DNA from: JBEKIK01 sp050013075
GTDB taxonomy: Bacteria; Planctomycetota; Planctomycetia; Pirellulales; Thermoguttaceae
NCBI GenBank assembly: GCA_050013075.1
Contig: JBEKFZ010000037.1
Coordinates: 1 to 36,518 of the forward strand
Length of the DNA: 36,518 nucleotides
Direction: 5' to 3'
Part shown: positions 15,104 through 24,589 of the stretch, in pieces
Position numbering within the stretch: position 1 is the stretch's first letter
How the letters are laid out: each line of letters opens with the position of its first letter
Made by a program: the position numbers and the translations under genes
The notes under the pieces: model-generated
Seen by the model: the letters and a program-made list of their open reading frames with translations, nothing else
What the model was told of the DNA's origin: nothing
The model's database searches: none

Positions 15104-17455
15104 ATGGGACAAGATCCTATCTCAACGTCAGACGCCTTCGAGTTCGAAGTCACCCAGCTTGTGCATACCCTGCTGCGCCTGGTTTTTGCCGTCCGCTATC
15201 GGAAAAATCTGGTCATCGCGGTGATGGCGGTAAGCGCGTTTCTGGGCGGACTTTATTACACGACCAGACCCCGATTGTATTCCTCCAAAGCGGTCTTGCT
15301 GGTCTCGCAAAACGGCCGCGACCAACTCGATGCTTCCTTCGCCAATGAAGAGTCCCTGCGCCAGAATACCATGCCCACCTTCGAAAAAATCATCATAAGC
15401 GCAAAAGTGCTCGAAGGCGCGCTGCAAAGACTCGGTCCGACGGATCTCGTTGACTTCGACAACACACCCCGTGATTCCTGGGTGGGTAATCTGCAAAAAA
15501 ACGTGGCTTCGCAAGTGGTGCGGAACACCACCATCATTGAAGTCAATTATCGTTCCAAGGATCCCCAAGTAGCGGCGAACGTCGTCGGCGCGGTCGTGCA
15601 GTCCTATCTCGATTTCATGGACCGCATACACAAGGGAACGGCCGGAGAAATCAGCCGCATCCTCACCAAGGAACGAAACGAAGTGGCCGGCAAACTCGCG
15701 CAAAAACAAGAGGAACTCTTGGTCTCCCGCAGGAGTTTGGCCGACTTGGGATTCCGTTCTGAAGGCAAAACCTTGCACCCCATGGTTCAACGCGCCGTGT
15801 ACTTCAACGACGCACTGATTGCCGTGCAAAAACAGCGGGTTGAATATGAAGCCGCGCTGGCCGCTCTTCAAGCGGCGGTGCGCAACGGCGAAGATCTAGG
15901 TCAATATATGATGATGGTCTCCGACGTCGCGGGCAAGGAGTTGGTGCTAAACAGCCTCGGTCTCGGCACCCAGGATGTCGCTACCCAATCCAATCTCGCG
16001 CAAAGCATGCTCGATGCCCGCGCTAAACTCGAAACCATGCAGCAGAATCTCGGCCCAAAACACCCCGAGGTAATCGCCTTGGCGGAAAAAATTCGTTTGA
16101 CCGAGGAATTCCTGCAAGTTTACCAGCAACGAGCCTCCAACCAGCTAGCCGACCGCTGCCAGAGCAGGCTCGGACCCTGGCTGGCACAAATGCTGCAACA
16201 AAAACTCCTTGAGGTCAGAAAAAAAGAAGAAATTCTGCAAGCCAAGTTCGAGGAAACCCGCGCCGAAGCCGTCAATCTCAGCGGACAATTGGCCCAGGTG
16301 GAACTCCTGGAGCGGGACATCAAGCGACTCGGAGACATGAACGACGTTTTGCTGAATCAGATCGCTTCCCTGGACCTGAAACAGAATGGACAGGACGTTC
16401 GCGTGGCGGTAATCGAGGAACCCAAGGTGTCGGCCTCCCCAGTCTCGCCTAACCTGGCCTATGTCGTATTGTTTACACTGCTGGGCGGCTTCATCGTCTC
16501 GCTGGGATTGGTCACCGTATTCGACGCCTTGGATGATCGCTTCCGCTCGATGGAAGAACTGCAAAACCGCTTGGGGGTTCCCGTGCTTACCGTGATTCAG
16601 CGTTTGAAGGCGCCGGAAACCGCGGGATTGCAGGCCCTGGCCATGTTCGCCGCCCCTTCCACCCCTGAATGTGAAGGCTTCCGCACCCTGCGCACGGCGC
16701 TCAGCCTCACGCATCAGGACGTTCATCAGATTTTAATCACCAGTCTTGAGGCCGGCGATGGGAAAACAACTGCATTGGCCAACCTGGCCGTGTGTTATGC
16801 CCAAGCCGATAAATGCACGCTCTTAATCGACGCCGACCTGCGCCGCTCCGGGTTGACCAATCTGCTTAATGTAAAGGGAACCAACGGACTCTCGGAAATC
16901 CTCCGTTTGGAAGGCAATATCGAACAATTGGCCGCCGAACACATCCGCACCACCGGAGTAAAAGGACTGGATATTCTGCCGGCGGGACCCCGGCCCGGCA
17001 ATCCCGCCGAGTTGCTCGCCGGACCAAGGTTCTCCCAACTATTGTCTTGGGCGGGTTCGGTTTACGATATGATTCTCATTGACACCACGCCCGCGCTTCT
17101 CACGGCCGATCCCGCCATCATCAGCCGCGTGGTCGACGGCGTGGTGATGGTTGTCAAGCCCGCCAAAAACCGCCGCCGCCAAGTAATGCGCATGGTCGAA
17201 CGCTATACACTGCTCAAACTCCCCGTGTTGGGATTGATTGTCAACGCCGCCGGCTCGGAAACCGACAACGCCTACTACAACTATCGCGACTATTACGACA
17301 AAAGCTATGGATATTACACCGCTGAAAACGATGACGACGGTCAAGATGACGCCTTCGCTACCGAGGATTGCCCGCCCATCAGTCACAAATCATTCCCTAA
17401 TGCCGGCCAAGAAAAAGAGTATCGGCCCTTGAGCATCCCTCGACGGGTTGCGTAG
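15104..17455 (+). CDS. Wzc-type chain-length determinant and tyrosine autokinase (BY-kinase)
   Basis: The 783-residue protein joins a Wzz-type chain-length domain to a BY-kinase. A membrane helix lies at about 35-52, a long coiled-coil periplasmic region at about 180-420, and a second helix at about 450-472. The kinase has Walker A in SLEAGDGKTT (547-556), Walker A' in LLIDADLRRS (573-582) and Walker B in MILID (656-660). A C-terminal tyrosine cluster of eight Tyr between 724 and 738 would carry autophosphorylation. In this family cyclic phosphorylation controls polymer length and assembly with Wza. The next-but-two gene, a CpsB-type phosphatase, is the usual partner that removes these phosphates. 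The ATG at 15104 is the natural start, with an AGG box upstream. Confidence 0.9.
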   Translation: MGQDPISTSDAFEFEVTQLVHTLLRLVFAVRYRKNLVIAVMAVSAFLGGLYYTTRPRLYSSKAVLLVSQNGRDQLDASFANEESLRQNTMPTFEKIIISAKVLEGALQRLGPTDLVDFDNTPRDSWVGNLQKNVASQVVRNTTIIEVNYRSKDPQVAANVVGAVVQSYLDFMDRIHKGTAGEISRILTKERNEVAGKLAQKQEELLVSRRSLADLGFRSEGKTLHPMVQRAVYFNDALIAVQKQRVEYEAALAALQAAVRNGEDLGQYMMMVSDVAGKELVLNSLGLGTQDVATQSNLAQSMLDARAKLETMQQNLGPKHPEVIALAEKIRLTEEFLQVYQQRASNQLADRCQSRLGPWLAQMLQQKLLEVRKKEEILQAKFEETRAEAVNLSGQLAQVELLERDIKRLGDMNDVLLNQIASLDLKQNGQDVRVAVIEEPKVSASPVSPNLAYVVLFTLLGGFIVSLGLVTVFDALDDRFRSMEELQNRLGVPVLTVIQRLKAPETAGLQALAMFAAPSTPECEGFRTLRTALSLTHQDVHQILITSLEAGDGKTTALANLAVCYAQADKCTLLIDADLRRSGLTNLLNVKGTNGLSEILRLEGNIEQLAAEHIRTTGVKGLDILPAGPRPGNPAELLAGPRFSQLLSWAGSVYDMILIDTTPALLTADPAIISRVVDGVVMVVKPAKNRRRQVMRMVERYTLLKLPVLGLIVNAAGSETDNAYYNYRDYYDKSYGYYTAENDDDGQDDAFATEDCPPISHKSFPNAGQEKEYRPLSIPRRVA

Positions 17456-17490
17456 CGGTAACAAACGGCAAACGCCAAACAAATCGAAAG

Positions 17491-20337
17491 ATGTTTAATC
17501 CACGCGGCAATTTGAAAATAATCCGGCATACGCATGTCCAAGCGCCCGGCACTGACATATTAATCGCGCTCATGCTGCAAATCATCGACGGCGGTTTGGC
17601 CGGTGTTATTTTTCTTCTTCCCTTCGTGATGGGCGGACGCCATCCCCTGGGACAATTGATCCTGGCGGCCCTGGCAGCGATCACGGCCTTGGCTTGGGCC
17701 GTCCGCCAAACTCTTCGCCCTCATTCCAACTGGCGGCCGACTTGGGCCCTGGCCCTGATTTTCGCCGGGCTGATCCTTGTCTTATTCCAAACCATTCCCT
17801 TGCCTCAATCCGTACTCGAACGGCTCGCGCCCAGCCATGCAAAAATCCTGCCGCTGTGGAATACCGATCAACCGGGCGCCGCATCTTTGGGCCGCTGGGC
17901 TTGTATCTCTTTCGCTCCGGAAGAAACACGCGCAAACCTTGTACTGCTGTTGGCCTACGGACTGCTGTTCTTCATAACGGTTCAGCGCATCAGGGTAATT
18001 GAAGACGTTGAGCGCCTCTTACGCTGGTGCGCTATTTCCGTGCTGTGCATGGCGGTGTTCGGACTAGTCCAATATCTTGCCGCTAATGGAAAGTTCTTTT
18101 GGTCGTACACTCATCCCTTCTCTGATACGTTCGACGGGGCAAAGGGAAGCTTCACTAATAGAAATCATTTCGCTAATTTTATCGCCATCGGTGCCGGTCC
18201 GCTGATTTGGTGGTTGCTCCACGCTTTCCGCCACATGCGGCCTCAAATACATGGCGCGACTGCCGCTGACGCGCCTCGCCGCTCATTTAGAGGCGACTCG
18301 GCGCCAACGGGCGCCATCGGGCACCGACAGGGCACCAGGCGGAGCATGGTCGCGTTGGTCGGCATGGTCGGTTGGTCGGGGAGCGCTCGCGCCAATCGCT
18401 CGAATGAATTAAAAACCTATCTTATCGGATTGGCTTTGGCCGTCGTCCTGTTTGCCGGGCTGATGTCGCTCTCTCGCGGCGGAATGGCCGCCCTGTTCAT
18501 AGCCGCGCTGGTCTCCACGGTCCTATGCTGTCTGGCTTCAGCCGCCGCCGGCAGGTTCCTGGGCATTCTGTTGGCGGCTTGCGTGATCATCGGCGCTGCG
18601 TTATCAATCTTCGGCCTGGACCACGTGGGCCGCCGATTGGAAACGTTAACCTCCGGAGGAACCGAACATGACGACTGGACCGGAGGAAGACGAAACATTT
18701 GGACTTACACCGCAAACGCAATTCCCAACTACCTTTGGCTTGGCGCAGGCGCCGGTAGTTTTAGTCAAGTCTATCCGGTATACTCCGACGGCGCCCTGAA
18801 CGAGTCCGTCGAATTCACACATGCCGAAAACTCTTATCTGCAAGTATTTCTGGAAACCGGCGCTATCGGCTTTGGAATTACGCTGGCCTTCATCGCCTTG
18901 TGCACCGCCTGGTGCATGACCGGATGGAAAGGCTCCCCGCGATTAAAAGCATGTGCCGGCGCGATTGCCGGCAGTCTGGCGGCGGCAACCGCCCAGGCCT
19001 TGGTCGACTTTGTATGGTATGTCCCCGCTTGCACGGCAATTATCGCCGTTTTGGCGGCTTGTGCCTTGCGTGTAAGTCAATTCGCCGCGCCCAAACCCAA
19101 CGCCGCTGGGCCTGCGCCCATGCCGCGTTTGGCGGCCGTGGCCGCCGCGATTGTCCTTATGCCCCTCGGCGCATGGATGATTCACAACCGCATCGGTCCG
19201 GCAGTTGCCCAGCCTTACTGGGAGCAATATCTCATTGCTCTGCAAATGAATTATCCCCAATTGCCCCCGGCCGATAACGCCGATTCAACGCAGCGCGGCA
19301 ATGAAATCGATGCCGCCGTCAACAAGGAAAATAAATTGATCGGCTGCTTGGAAAATACGCTCTACTGGCAGCCGGGCCACTGTTCCGCGCACCTTGCCTT
19401 GGCTGAAGCCCATTTGCGCTTGTTCGACAAGTTACAGGCAAACTCGGAGAACCCCATGACGCTCGCAAATGTCCGCGACGCCGCACTAGATTCGCAATTC
19501 TCTTCGCCGGAAGCCCTGCGCGCCTGGCTTGCACGCGCATGCGGCGATCATTGGGTGCATTTGGACGCCGCCTTGCGCCATACCCGCCGGGCGCTTTTAC
19601 TTTGTCCATTACAAGGGCGAGCCTATATTTATCTTGCCAAAACAAGCTTTTTGGACGGAAACAAGAGCTTGCCCAAGCAAGCCTGCATTGCACAGGCGCT
19701 AAGGGTTCGGCCCTTCGACGGCGCCGTGGTCTGCGCCGCCGCCGCCGAAGCCCTACTGGCAGGCGACACCCGGCGTTGGCTGGCGCTTTCCAAGCAGGCA
19801 TTTCACTGCGGCCGCGAATATCAGCATGAACTGATCTGCAACCTCGTGGACAACACGCCGCCCGAAGCGATCCGGGCCATGATCGATTTCATCATCACCC
19901 AATTCCAACCCGATCTGGAAAGCCTGCAATCGCTTTATGTCGCTTGCACAAAGCGGGTTGGTCCCGATCTGCTCGTTTCCCTTTGTCAATATCAGGCCCT
20001 TCAGGCCGAATTCGAGGCCCGCAATCGAAAGGATCCGGAAGCGGTTGGAATTTGGCTGGAAGCTCAAAGGCTCCATACGCTCTTGAACAACGATCCGCGG
20101 GCACTGCAATGCGCGCGCCGCGCCCTGGAATGCGACCGGAATAATTACCGCGCGCATTACCAACTTGCCTTGTGCCTGATGGACCAAGGGCTGTTTGCCG
20201 AGGCCGAGTCGCACCTGCACTGGTGCCTGCAGCGAACCTCCAACGACAAGTTGGTGGAAAGCAAATTCAAAGAGGCGATGAAAGGCCGGCTCGACGCCGA
20301 ACGATGCGCAACGGCCCAAAAAAGCGACAAATTTTAG
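17491..20337 (+). CDS. Wzy/O-antigen-ligase family membrane protein with C-terminal TPR region
   Basis: The 948-residue protein is a polytopic membrane protein with the O-antigen ligase/polymerase signature. GSFTNRNHFANF (about 220-231) and THAENSYLQVFLETGAIG (about 443-460) are the conserved loop motifs of this family; His/Glu there are likely catalytic. From about 600 to 940 the protein is soluble, with TPR-like helix pairs, as seen in other planctomycete and PEP-CTERM-associated ligases. It would polymerise or attach the undecaprenyl-linked repeat units. An unusual insertion (residues about 254-306) of low-complexity, repeat-derived sequence lies between membrane segments. Start ATG 17491 follows a weak GAAAG box. 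It is in the operon 36 nt after the kinase gene. Confidence 0.85.
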   Translation: MFNPRGNLKIIRHTHVQAPGTDILIALMLQIIDGGLAGVIFLLPFVMGGRHPLGQLILAALAAITALAWAVRQTLRPHSNWRPTWALALIFAGLILVLFQTIPLPQSVLERLAPSHAKILPLWNTDQPGAASLGRWACISFAPEETRANLVLLLAYGLLFFITVQRIRVIEDVERLLRWCAISVLCMAVFGLVQYLAANGKFFWSYTHPFSDTFDGAKGSFTNRNHFANFIAIGAGPLIWWLLHAFRHMRPQIHGATAADAPRRSFRGDSAPTGAIGHRQGTRRSMVALVGMVGWSGSARANRSNELKTYLIGLALAVVLFAGLMSLSRGGMAALFIAALVSTVLCCLASAAAGRFLGILLAACVIIGAALSIFGLDHVGRRLETLTSGGTEHDDWTGGRRNIWTYTANAIPNYLWLGAGAGSFSQVYPVYSDGALNESVEFTHAENSYLQVFLETGAIGFGITLAFIALCTAWCMTGWKGSPRLKACAGAIAGSLAAATAQALVDFVWYVPACTAIIAVLAACALRVSQFAAPKPNAAGPAPMPRLAAVAAAIVLMPLGAWMIHNRIGPAVAQPYWEQYLIALQMNYPQLPPADNADSTQRGNEIDAAVNKENKLIGCLENTLYWQPGHCSAHLALAEAHLRLFDKLQANSENPMTLANVRDAALDSQFSSPEALRAWLARACGDHWVHLDAALRHTRRALLLCPLQGRAYIYLAKTSFLDGNKSLPKQACIAQALRVRPFDGAVVCAAAAEALLAGDTRRWLALSKQAFHCGREYQHELICNLVDNTPPEAIRAMIDFIITQFQPDLESLQSLYVACTKRVGPDLLVSLCQYQALQAEFEARNRKDPEAVGIWLEAQRLHTLLNNDPRALQCARRALECDRNNYRAHYQLALCLMDQGLFAEAESHLHWCLQRTSNDKLVESKFKEAMKGRLDAERCATAQKSDKF
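18299..18381 (+). repeat. low-complexity tandem repeats inside the Wzy gene
   Basis: Four degenerate copies of a roughly 10-bp unit containing GGGCGCC/GGGCACC occupy 18299-18337. A second run of about four units with TGGTCG (period about 9) occupies 18345-18381. The insertion keeps the reading frame. The encoded stretch lies in a loop between membrane helices and differs in composition from the rest. Confidence 0.6.
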
Positions 20338-20418
20338 TGGGAACGTGCTCAAATGTGTGTTGAAAAAACTCTAACACCGAAAACATAAACCTCGGGGCAA
20401 TAACTATTATGAACTGTT

Positions 20419-22404
20419 ATGCATACTTCAAACCCTGCAGCCGGTTTTTTTGACAACCTAAGCGGTTTTGCACAAAGGCTTTTAAAGATCTTCTCACTAA
20501 AAAGGTTTTTAAACCCCTCCCGCATGTGCAGGCATCTCCATGTGCTTATCAGTGCCGCGTTGTTGCCGATTTTTGTCGCCATATACTACCTCGGTTACTG
20601 GCTGCGATTCGAAGGACAGTTGAGATCCCACGAACTCGAAAGTTTCCACGCCACCGTAGGCTGGGTAGTCTTTGTCAAACTCGCCTGGTTCGTGGGACTA
20701 CGTGTCTGTCGAGGATGGCGCCGGCCCGTAACGTTCTACGATTTAAGCGTTTTATTGTGTGCGGCCAGCGCCGGGGCAATTACTGTGACGTTGATATATT
20801 ACCTCCTGGTTCCCTTGCCCTTCATTCCCCGCAGCGTTCTGGTGTTCGATTGGGGCGCCACAATCGTCGTTGTGGGAGGCTTACGCTCGCTGTTGCGGGG
20901 TTGGCGCGAATTTATCTGGCTCCTGACTCGGCCGGCGGGGCAGGTCCGGGTTTTGATCGCCGGCACCGAAGAGACGGGGGCTTTAATGCTCAGGACCGTT
21001 CGACAGGCGGGAAGGCCCAAGTACCGCGTCGTCGGTTTTATCGGTTGCGACGCCAGGCTCGTGGGCACGCGCATCGAAGGAGTGCCGATCGTCGGAATTA
21101 TCGAGGAGGCGAGCCGGTTTGTCCAACGTTACGCCGCGCGGCAGGTTCTCGTGGCCCAGGGAGAATTTTCCGGGGAGGAATTGCGGAAACTTATTGACCA
21201 GGCCCGGCAAAACCACTTCGATGTCCGCGTGCTGCCCAGTTACAGGCAGTTGATCGACGGCAATCTGATCGTGCAGCCGCAGCCCGTGTCCATCGAGGAC
21301 CTTCTGCAACGCAAAACCGTGAAATTGGACGTCGACGACATCCGCCAATGGATCGACGGACAAACGGTCTTGGTTACCGGCAGCGCCGGAAGCATAGGAT
21401 CGGAAATCTGCCGGCAATTGCTGCAATTCTCGCCGCGGCGGATCGTGGCCCTGGATCGCTGTGAAACCGGGCAATTCTTCCTGGAACACAATCTGAAACC
21501 GCTTGCGGAAAACGTGCAAATCGATCTAATCGTCGCCGACGTCCTCGATCAGGACCGGTTGAGCGATATCATGCACCGCTACCGGCCGCAAGTAATCTTC
21601 CACGCGGCGGCCTACAAGCACGTCCCCCTGATGGAGAATCACCCCGGTGAAGCGGTAAAAAACATAGTCACCGCTACTTGTCGCCTGGCCGAACTGGCCA
21701 TGAAATCCGGCGCCAGTTCGTTCGTATTGATCTCCACTGACAAGGCCGTTAATCCCACCAGTGTCATGGGCGCCTGCAAGCGCATCGCGGAGTTGTACGT
21801 TCAGTCTTTGTCCGGCCGATCGCAGTGCCGGTTTGCGACTGTGCGATTCGGTAACGTGTTGGATTCGGCCGGCAGCGTGGTGCAAGTCTTTCGCCGGCAG
21901 ATCGCATCAGGCGGTCCCTTGACCGTGACGCACCCCGACGTCCGCCGCTATTTCATGACTATTTCCGAAGCCGCCCGCCTGGTAATTCAAGCCGGGGCCA
22001 TCGGCAAAGACGGGCAGATTCTGTTGCTGGATATGGGCGAACCGATCCGCATCATCGATCTAGCCGTCGATATGATCCGCCTTTCCGGGCTGCGGGTCGG
22101 CGCCGACATCCGCATCCAGATCGTAGGGCTGCGCCCCGGTGAGAAAATGTTCGAGGAACTGCACGCCGCCGATGAACAGCGCCTACCCACCAGCCATCCG
22201 AAAATCATCGTAGCCCAGTGCAGTCATGCTCAAATCGCCGAACTGCTCCGGAACATCTCGGAATTGGAACGCCTCGCCCGGACCGATCCCGATAAAATAT
22301 CCGCCCAATTACATAAGATTGTTCCTGAATACCGTATTCCAACGGCAACCTTGCCTTTTAGCCCGCAGCACGCCGTTACGCAAGAACGCCGAATCGCCGC
22401 TTGA
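20419..22404 (+). CDS. WbpM/CapD/FlaA1-type nucleoside-diphosphate-sugar 4,6-dehydratase
   Basis: The 661-residue protein has four N-terminal membrane helices (about 40-155), then a first Rossmann-like domain with VLIAGTEETG (178-187). A large SDR domain follows, with TGSAGSIG (320-327) as the NAD(P) loop, AAAYKHV (396-402), STDKA (439-443) and MGACK (450-454). In this family Met replaces the usual catalytic Tyr and Lys454 is kept, matching long-form WbpM enzymes that remove water from UDP-GlcNAc to make UDP-4-keto-6-deoxy sugars. The product would feed the polysaccharide repeat unit. The exact sugar cannot be read from sequence. It is in the same operon 82 nt after the ligase gene; the start codon has no strong Shine-Dalgarno. 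Confidence 0.9.
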   Translation: MHTSNPAAGFFDNLSGFAQRLLKIFSLKRFLNPSRMCRHLHVLISAALLPIFVAIYYLGYWLRFEGQLRSHELESFHATVGWVVFVKLAWFVGLRVCRGWRRPVTFYDLSVLLCAASAGAITVTLIYYLLVPLPFIPRSVLVFDWGATIVVVGGLRSLLRGWREFIWLLTRPAGQVRVLIAGTEETGALMLRTVRQAGRPKYRVVGFIGCDARLVGTRIEGVPIVGIIEEASRFVQRYAARQVLVAQGEFSGEELRKLIDQARQNHFDVRVLPSYRQLIDGNLIVQPQPVSIEDLLQRKTVKLDVDDIRQWIDGQTVLVTGSAGSIGSEICRQLLQFSPRRIVALDRCETGQFFLEHNLKPLAENVQIDLIVADVLDQDRLSDIMHRYRPQVIFHAAAYKHVPLMENHPGEAVKNIVTATCRLAELAMKSGASSFVLISTDKAVNPTSVMGACKRIAELYVQSLSGRSQCRFATVRFGNVLDSAGSVVQVFRRQIASGGPLTVTHPDVRRYFMTISEAARLVIQAGAIGKDGQILLLDMGEPIRIIDLAVDMIRLSGLRVGADIRIQIVGLRPGEKMFEELHAADEQRLPTSHPKIIVAQCSHAQIAELLRNISELERLARTDPDKISAQLHKIVPEYRIPTATLPFSPQHAVTQERRIAA

Positions 22405-22419
22405 ATTATCAGTGATCCA

Positions 22420-23238
22420 ATGAATAAACCCGAACCGTTTATCGACATTCATTGCCATTTGCTTCCCGCCTTGGACGACGGTCCGGCCGACTGGCGGGAA
22501 TCGCTTGAAATGGCCGAGATGGCGGCCGCCGATGGAATCGTCGCAATCGTGGCAACGCCGCACCAGTTGGGCAACTATCCGCAAATCACGGCCGAGAACG
22601 TCCGCATGCAGGCCGCTCGGCTTCAGTCCATGCTCCAGCGCAGCGGCATCGGCCTGGAATTATTGCCCGGCGCCGACGTTCGCATCGATCCGGATTTGCC
22701 CGCCAAGATTTTAAGCGGCGAAGTCCTTACACTCGCCGACCGCCGGCGTCACGTTCTTTTGGAGCTGCCCCACGAACTATACATTCCCTTGGATCGGCTG
22801 ATCGGCGAGTTGCGCTCCGCCGGATTAACGGGCATTTTATCGCATCCCGAACGCAACCAAGGCATTCTCAACCAACCTAACATACTCTCCAAGCTGGTCG
22901 AGCAAGGATGCTTGTTGCAGGTCACCGCTGGAAGTCTCACCGGAGCGTTCGGATCGAGAATCAAAAACTTTGCCGAATCTATGGTACGGCGGGGATTTGT
23001 CGATTTTATCGCCTCCGACGCGCACAATATAAAATCGCGTACTCCCCTGCTTAGCCAGGCCTTCGATCGCGTAGTGGAATTTGCCGGTTACGATACGGCC
23101 ATCGACCTGTTCTGCCGAAACCCGGCTTGCATCACTGCCGGCATGACGGTGACTCCGCGTGAAACCCAATACAAAAATCACAAATCGTCTTGTAGTAACT
23201 TTTTTTTAAAAACAGCATGTCAATTTGTCGGTTTTTAG
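22420..23238 (+). CDS. CpsB/CapC-type tyrosine-protein phosphatase (PHP domain)
   Basis: This 272-residue PHP-fold metallophosphatase starts 16 nt after the dehydratase gene. Metal-binding motifs are IDIHCHLLPALDDGP (8-22, His11/His13), ATPH (45-48), GAD (84-86), SHPERN (141-146) and ASDAHN (198-203). These fit the CpsB group that dephosphorylates the tyrosine tail of the BY-kinase, here the Wzc-type protein of the same operon. The last 30 residues (from about 245) are atypical, with little resemblance to the family, so the C-terminus may have been altered or the stop shifted. It is cytoplasmic. The pairing of kinase and phosphatase indicates that polysaccharide synthesis is controlled by a phosphorylation cycle. 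Confidence 0.88.
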   Translation: MNKPEPFIDIHCHLLPALDDGPADWRESLEMAEMAAADGIVAIVATPHQLGNYPQITAENVRMQAARLQSMLQRSGIGLELLPGADVRIDPDLPAKILSGEVLTLADRRRHVLLELPHELYIPLDRLIGELRSAGLTGILSHPERNQGILNQPNILSKLVEQGCLLQVTAGSLTGAFGSRIKNFAESMVRRGFVDFIASDAHNIKSRTPLLSQAFDRVVEFAGYDTAIDLFCRNPACITAGMTVTPRETQYKNHKSSCSNFFLKTACQFVGF

Positions 23239-23395
23239 TGAAAAAAGCAAAGTATATGACCGATATACACAGCGCAAACTACTTGTCTAAATGCGGATTA
23301 TTTAATCGTCAGGATAATCCCTGGGCGCCGGCAACGGCTAATTGCACTATTTAGGAAAACTGGGCAAGTTTTCCTTGATCTGGAGGAGTCTAAAC

Positions 23396-23905
23396 ATGCC
23401 TTCAAAAAAATTCCTTTGCATTACCTATATCGCTTCGGTAATCTTCGCAACATGTCTGTGTAATGCAGTCTGGGCGGTCGATCCCTTGCCTAAACCCACC
23501 ATAACGGACGTCGCTTTAAGCGACGGTGGTACCCTGCAAGGCCAAGTGGTCGATCTCCAAAACATGGGCCAGACGGGCGTTCCCATAGTCCTTAGATCCC
23601 AAAACCGCGACGTGGCACAAACCATTTCCACCGCCAATGGACAATTCGAAGTCCGAAATCTGCGCGGCGGAGTATATAATGTCGCTACTGCGCAAGGCGA
23701 AAATACATTCCGCCTTTGGGCCCCGCGCACGGCACCGCCTGCCGCCGCGAATCGCGCCATCGTTTATGTCCAAAACGCCGTGGGAGGCGCTGGCGGCGGC
23801 CTGAAGGCTGTTTTAGGTCATCCTCTCGTTCTACCGGCAATTATCGCAACTGCCATTGCCGTGCCGGTAGCCGTAAGTGCGAGCCATAAACCGGCCAGCC
23901 CCTGA
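23396..23905 (+). CDS. small secreted carboxypeptidase-regulatory-like protein, unknown function
   Basis: I chose ATG 23396 because GGAGGAG stands 9 nt before it; a further upstream in-frame ATG at 23342 is less likely. The 169-residue product has a signal peptide (hydrophobic about 8-23, then AVWAVDP). A beta-rich region follows, with LQGQVVDLQNMGQTGVPIVL and a later GQFEVRNLRGGVYNV, the pattern of the carboxypeptidase regulatory-like (CarboxypepD_reg) fold. A hydrophobic C-terminal helix (about 145-162) could anchor it. It lies after the polysaccharide genes and probably belongs to the locus or its surface layer. No enzyme residues are visible. Confidence 0.7.
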   Translation: MPSKKFLCITYIASVIFATCLCNAVWAVDPLPKPTITDVALSDGGTLQGQVVDLQNMGQTGVPIVLRSQNRDVAQTISTANGQFEVRNLRGGVYNVATAQGENTFRLWAPRTAPPAAANRAIVYVQNAVGGAGGGLKAVLGHPLVLPAIIATAIAVPVAVSASHKPASP

Positions 23906-23925
23906 ACCACTCGTTCATCCTTCAT

Positions 23926-24567
23926 TTATTTCCCTTTGACCTTCAATCCGGCAAAGTACGTCTGTGCGTCGGCTTTGGTCCACAAGCCGATTTTGCCGGG
24001 CTCTTTGAAAGTCTCGTCTTTCTGCTCCAGTTCCAGCTTGTCGTTCAGATAGCACTGGATGCGATTGCCCTCTTGCACAATCCGCAACGTATGCCACTTC
24101 CCGGCCGGGATTTTTACATCCACCGATCCTAGTTGGGTCCGCTTGTCGTCGACTACTTTATAAAGACGGTAATTGTTTTCAAGCGGATTCATCCGCGCGA
24201 GGTAGTAATTCTTGGCGTCTTTATATCGCCATACCAGTCCGCCGCCTTGATCGATTTTTCCGGCAACGGCCTTAAAGGACACTTTTAGATCGACGTCTGA
24301 AAAGTCGGCTTTTTCGGCCACGCATAAATTAAATAATTTTTTCGGTCCTTCCGCCGAAATCTGCGCCAGCGCTTTTCCGCCCGGGGCGGTCGAATCTTCG
24401 ACCACCTGCCATACGCTTCCCGGCCCTTCTCCGGTTTTCGCGGCGATCCAACCTTGAGGGAGTTTGCCCGCCGAAACACTTTCAAGGTTCAGCCAATTAT
24501 CCTGCGGAGCGTCAGCGGCCAGAAATATCAACGTACACATCCCAAAAATAACCCACAATCTTTTCAT
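23926..24567 (-). CDS. secreted LamG/DUF1080-like carbohydrate-binding or hydrolase protein
   Basis: The 213-residue product (ATG 24567, with GGAGAG upstream) has a signal peptide ending near FLAADA. It has the jelly-roll pattern of the concanavalin-like 3-keto-disaccharide hydrolase/DUF1080 group: GGGLVWRYKDAKNYYLARMN, then WHTLRIVQEGNRIQCYLND and a closing GKIGLWTKADAQTYFAGL. Such domains are abundant in planctomycetes. In full-length family members they bind or cleave sugars; here no catalytic residues can be named. An in-frame ATG at 24585 exists 18 nt upstream. It is convergent with the polysaccharide operon and read in the same direction as uppP. Binding function is plausible; hydrolysis is uncertain. 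Confidence 0.75.
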   Translation of the reverse strand: MKRLWVIFGMCTLIFLAADAPQDNWLNLESVSAGKLPQGWIAAKTGEGPGSVWQVVEDSTAPGGKALAQISAEGPKKLFNLCVAEKADFSDVDLKVSFKAVAGKIDQGGGLVWRYKDAKNYYLARMNPLENNYRLYKVVDDKRTQLGSVDVKIPAGKWHTLRIVQEGNRIQCYLNDKLELEQKDETFKEPGKIGLWTKADAQTYFAGLKVKGK

Positions 24568-24589
24568 TTTTTCTCTCCAAGTCAATCAT

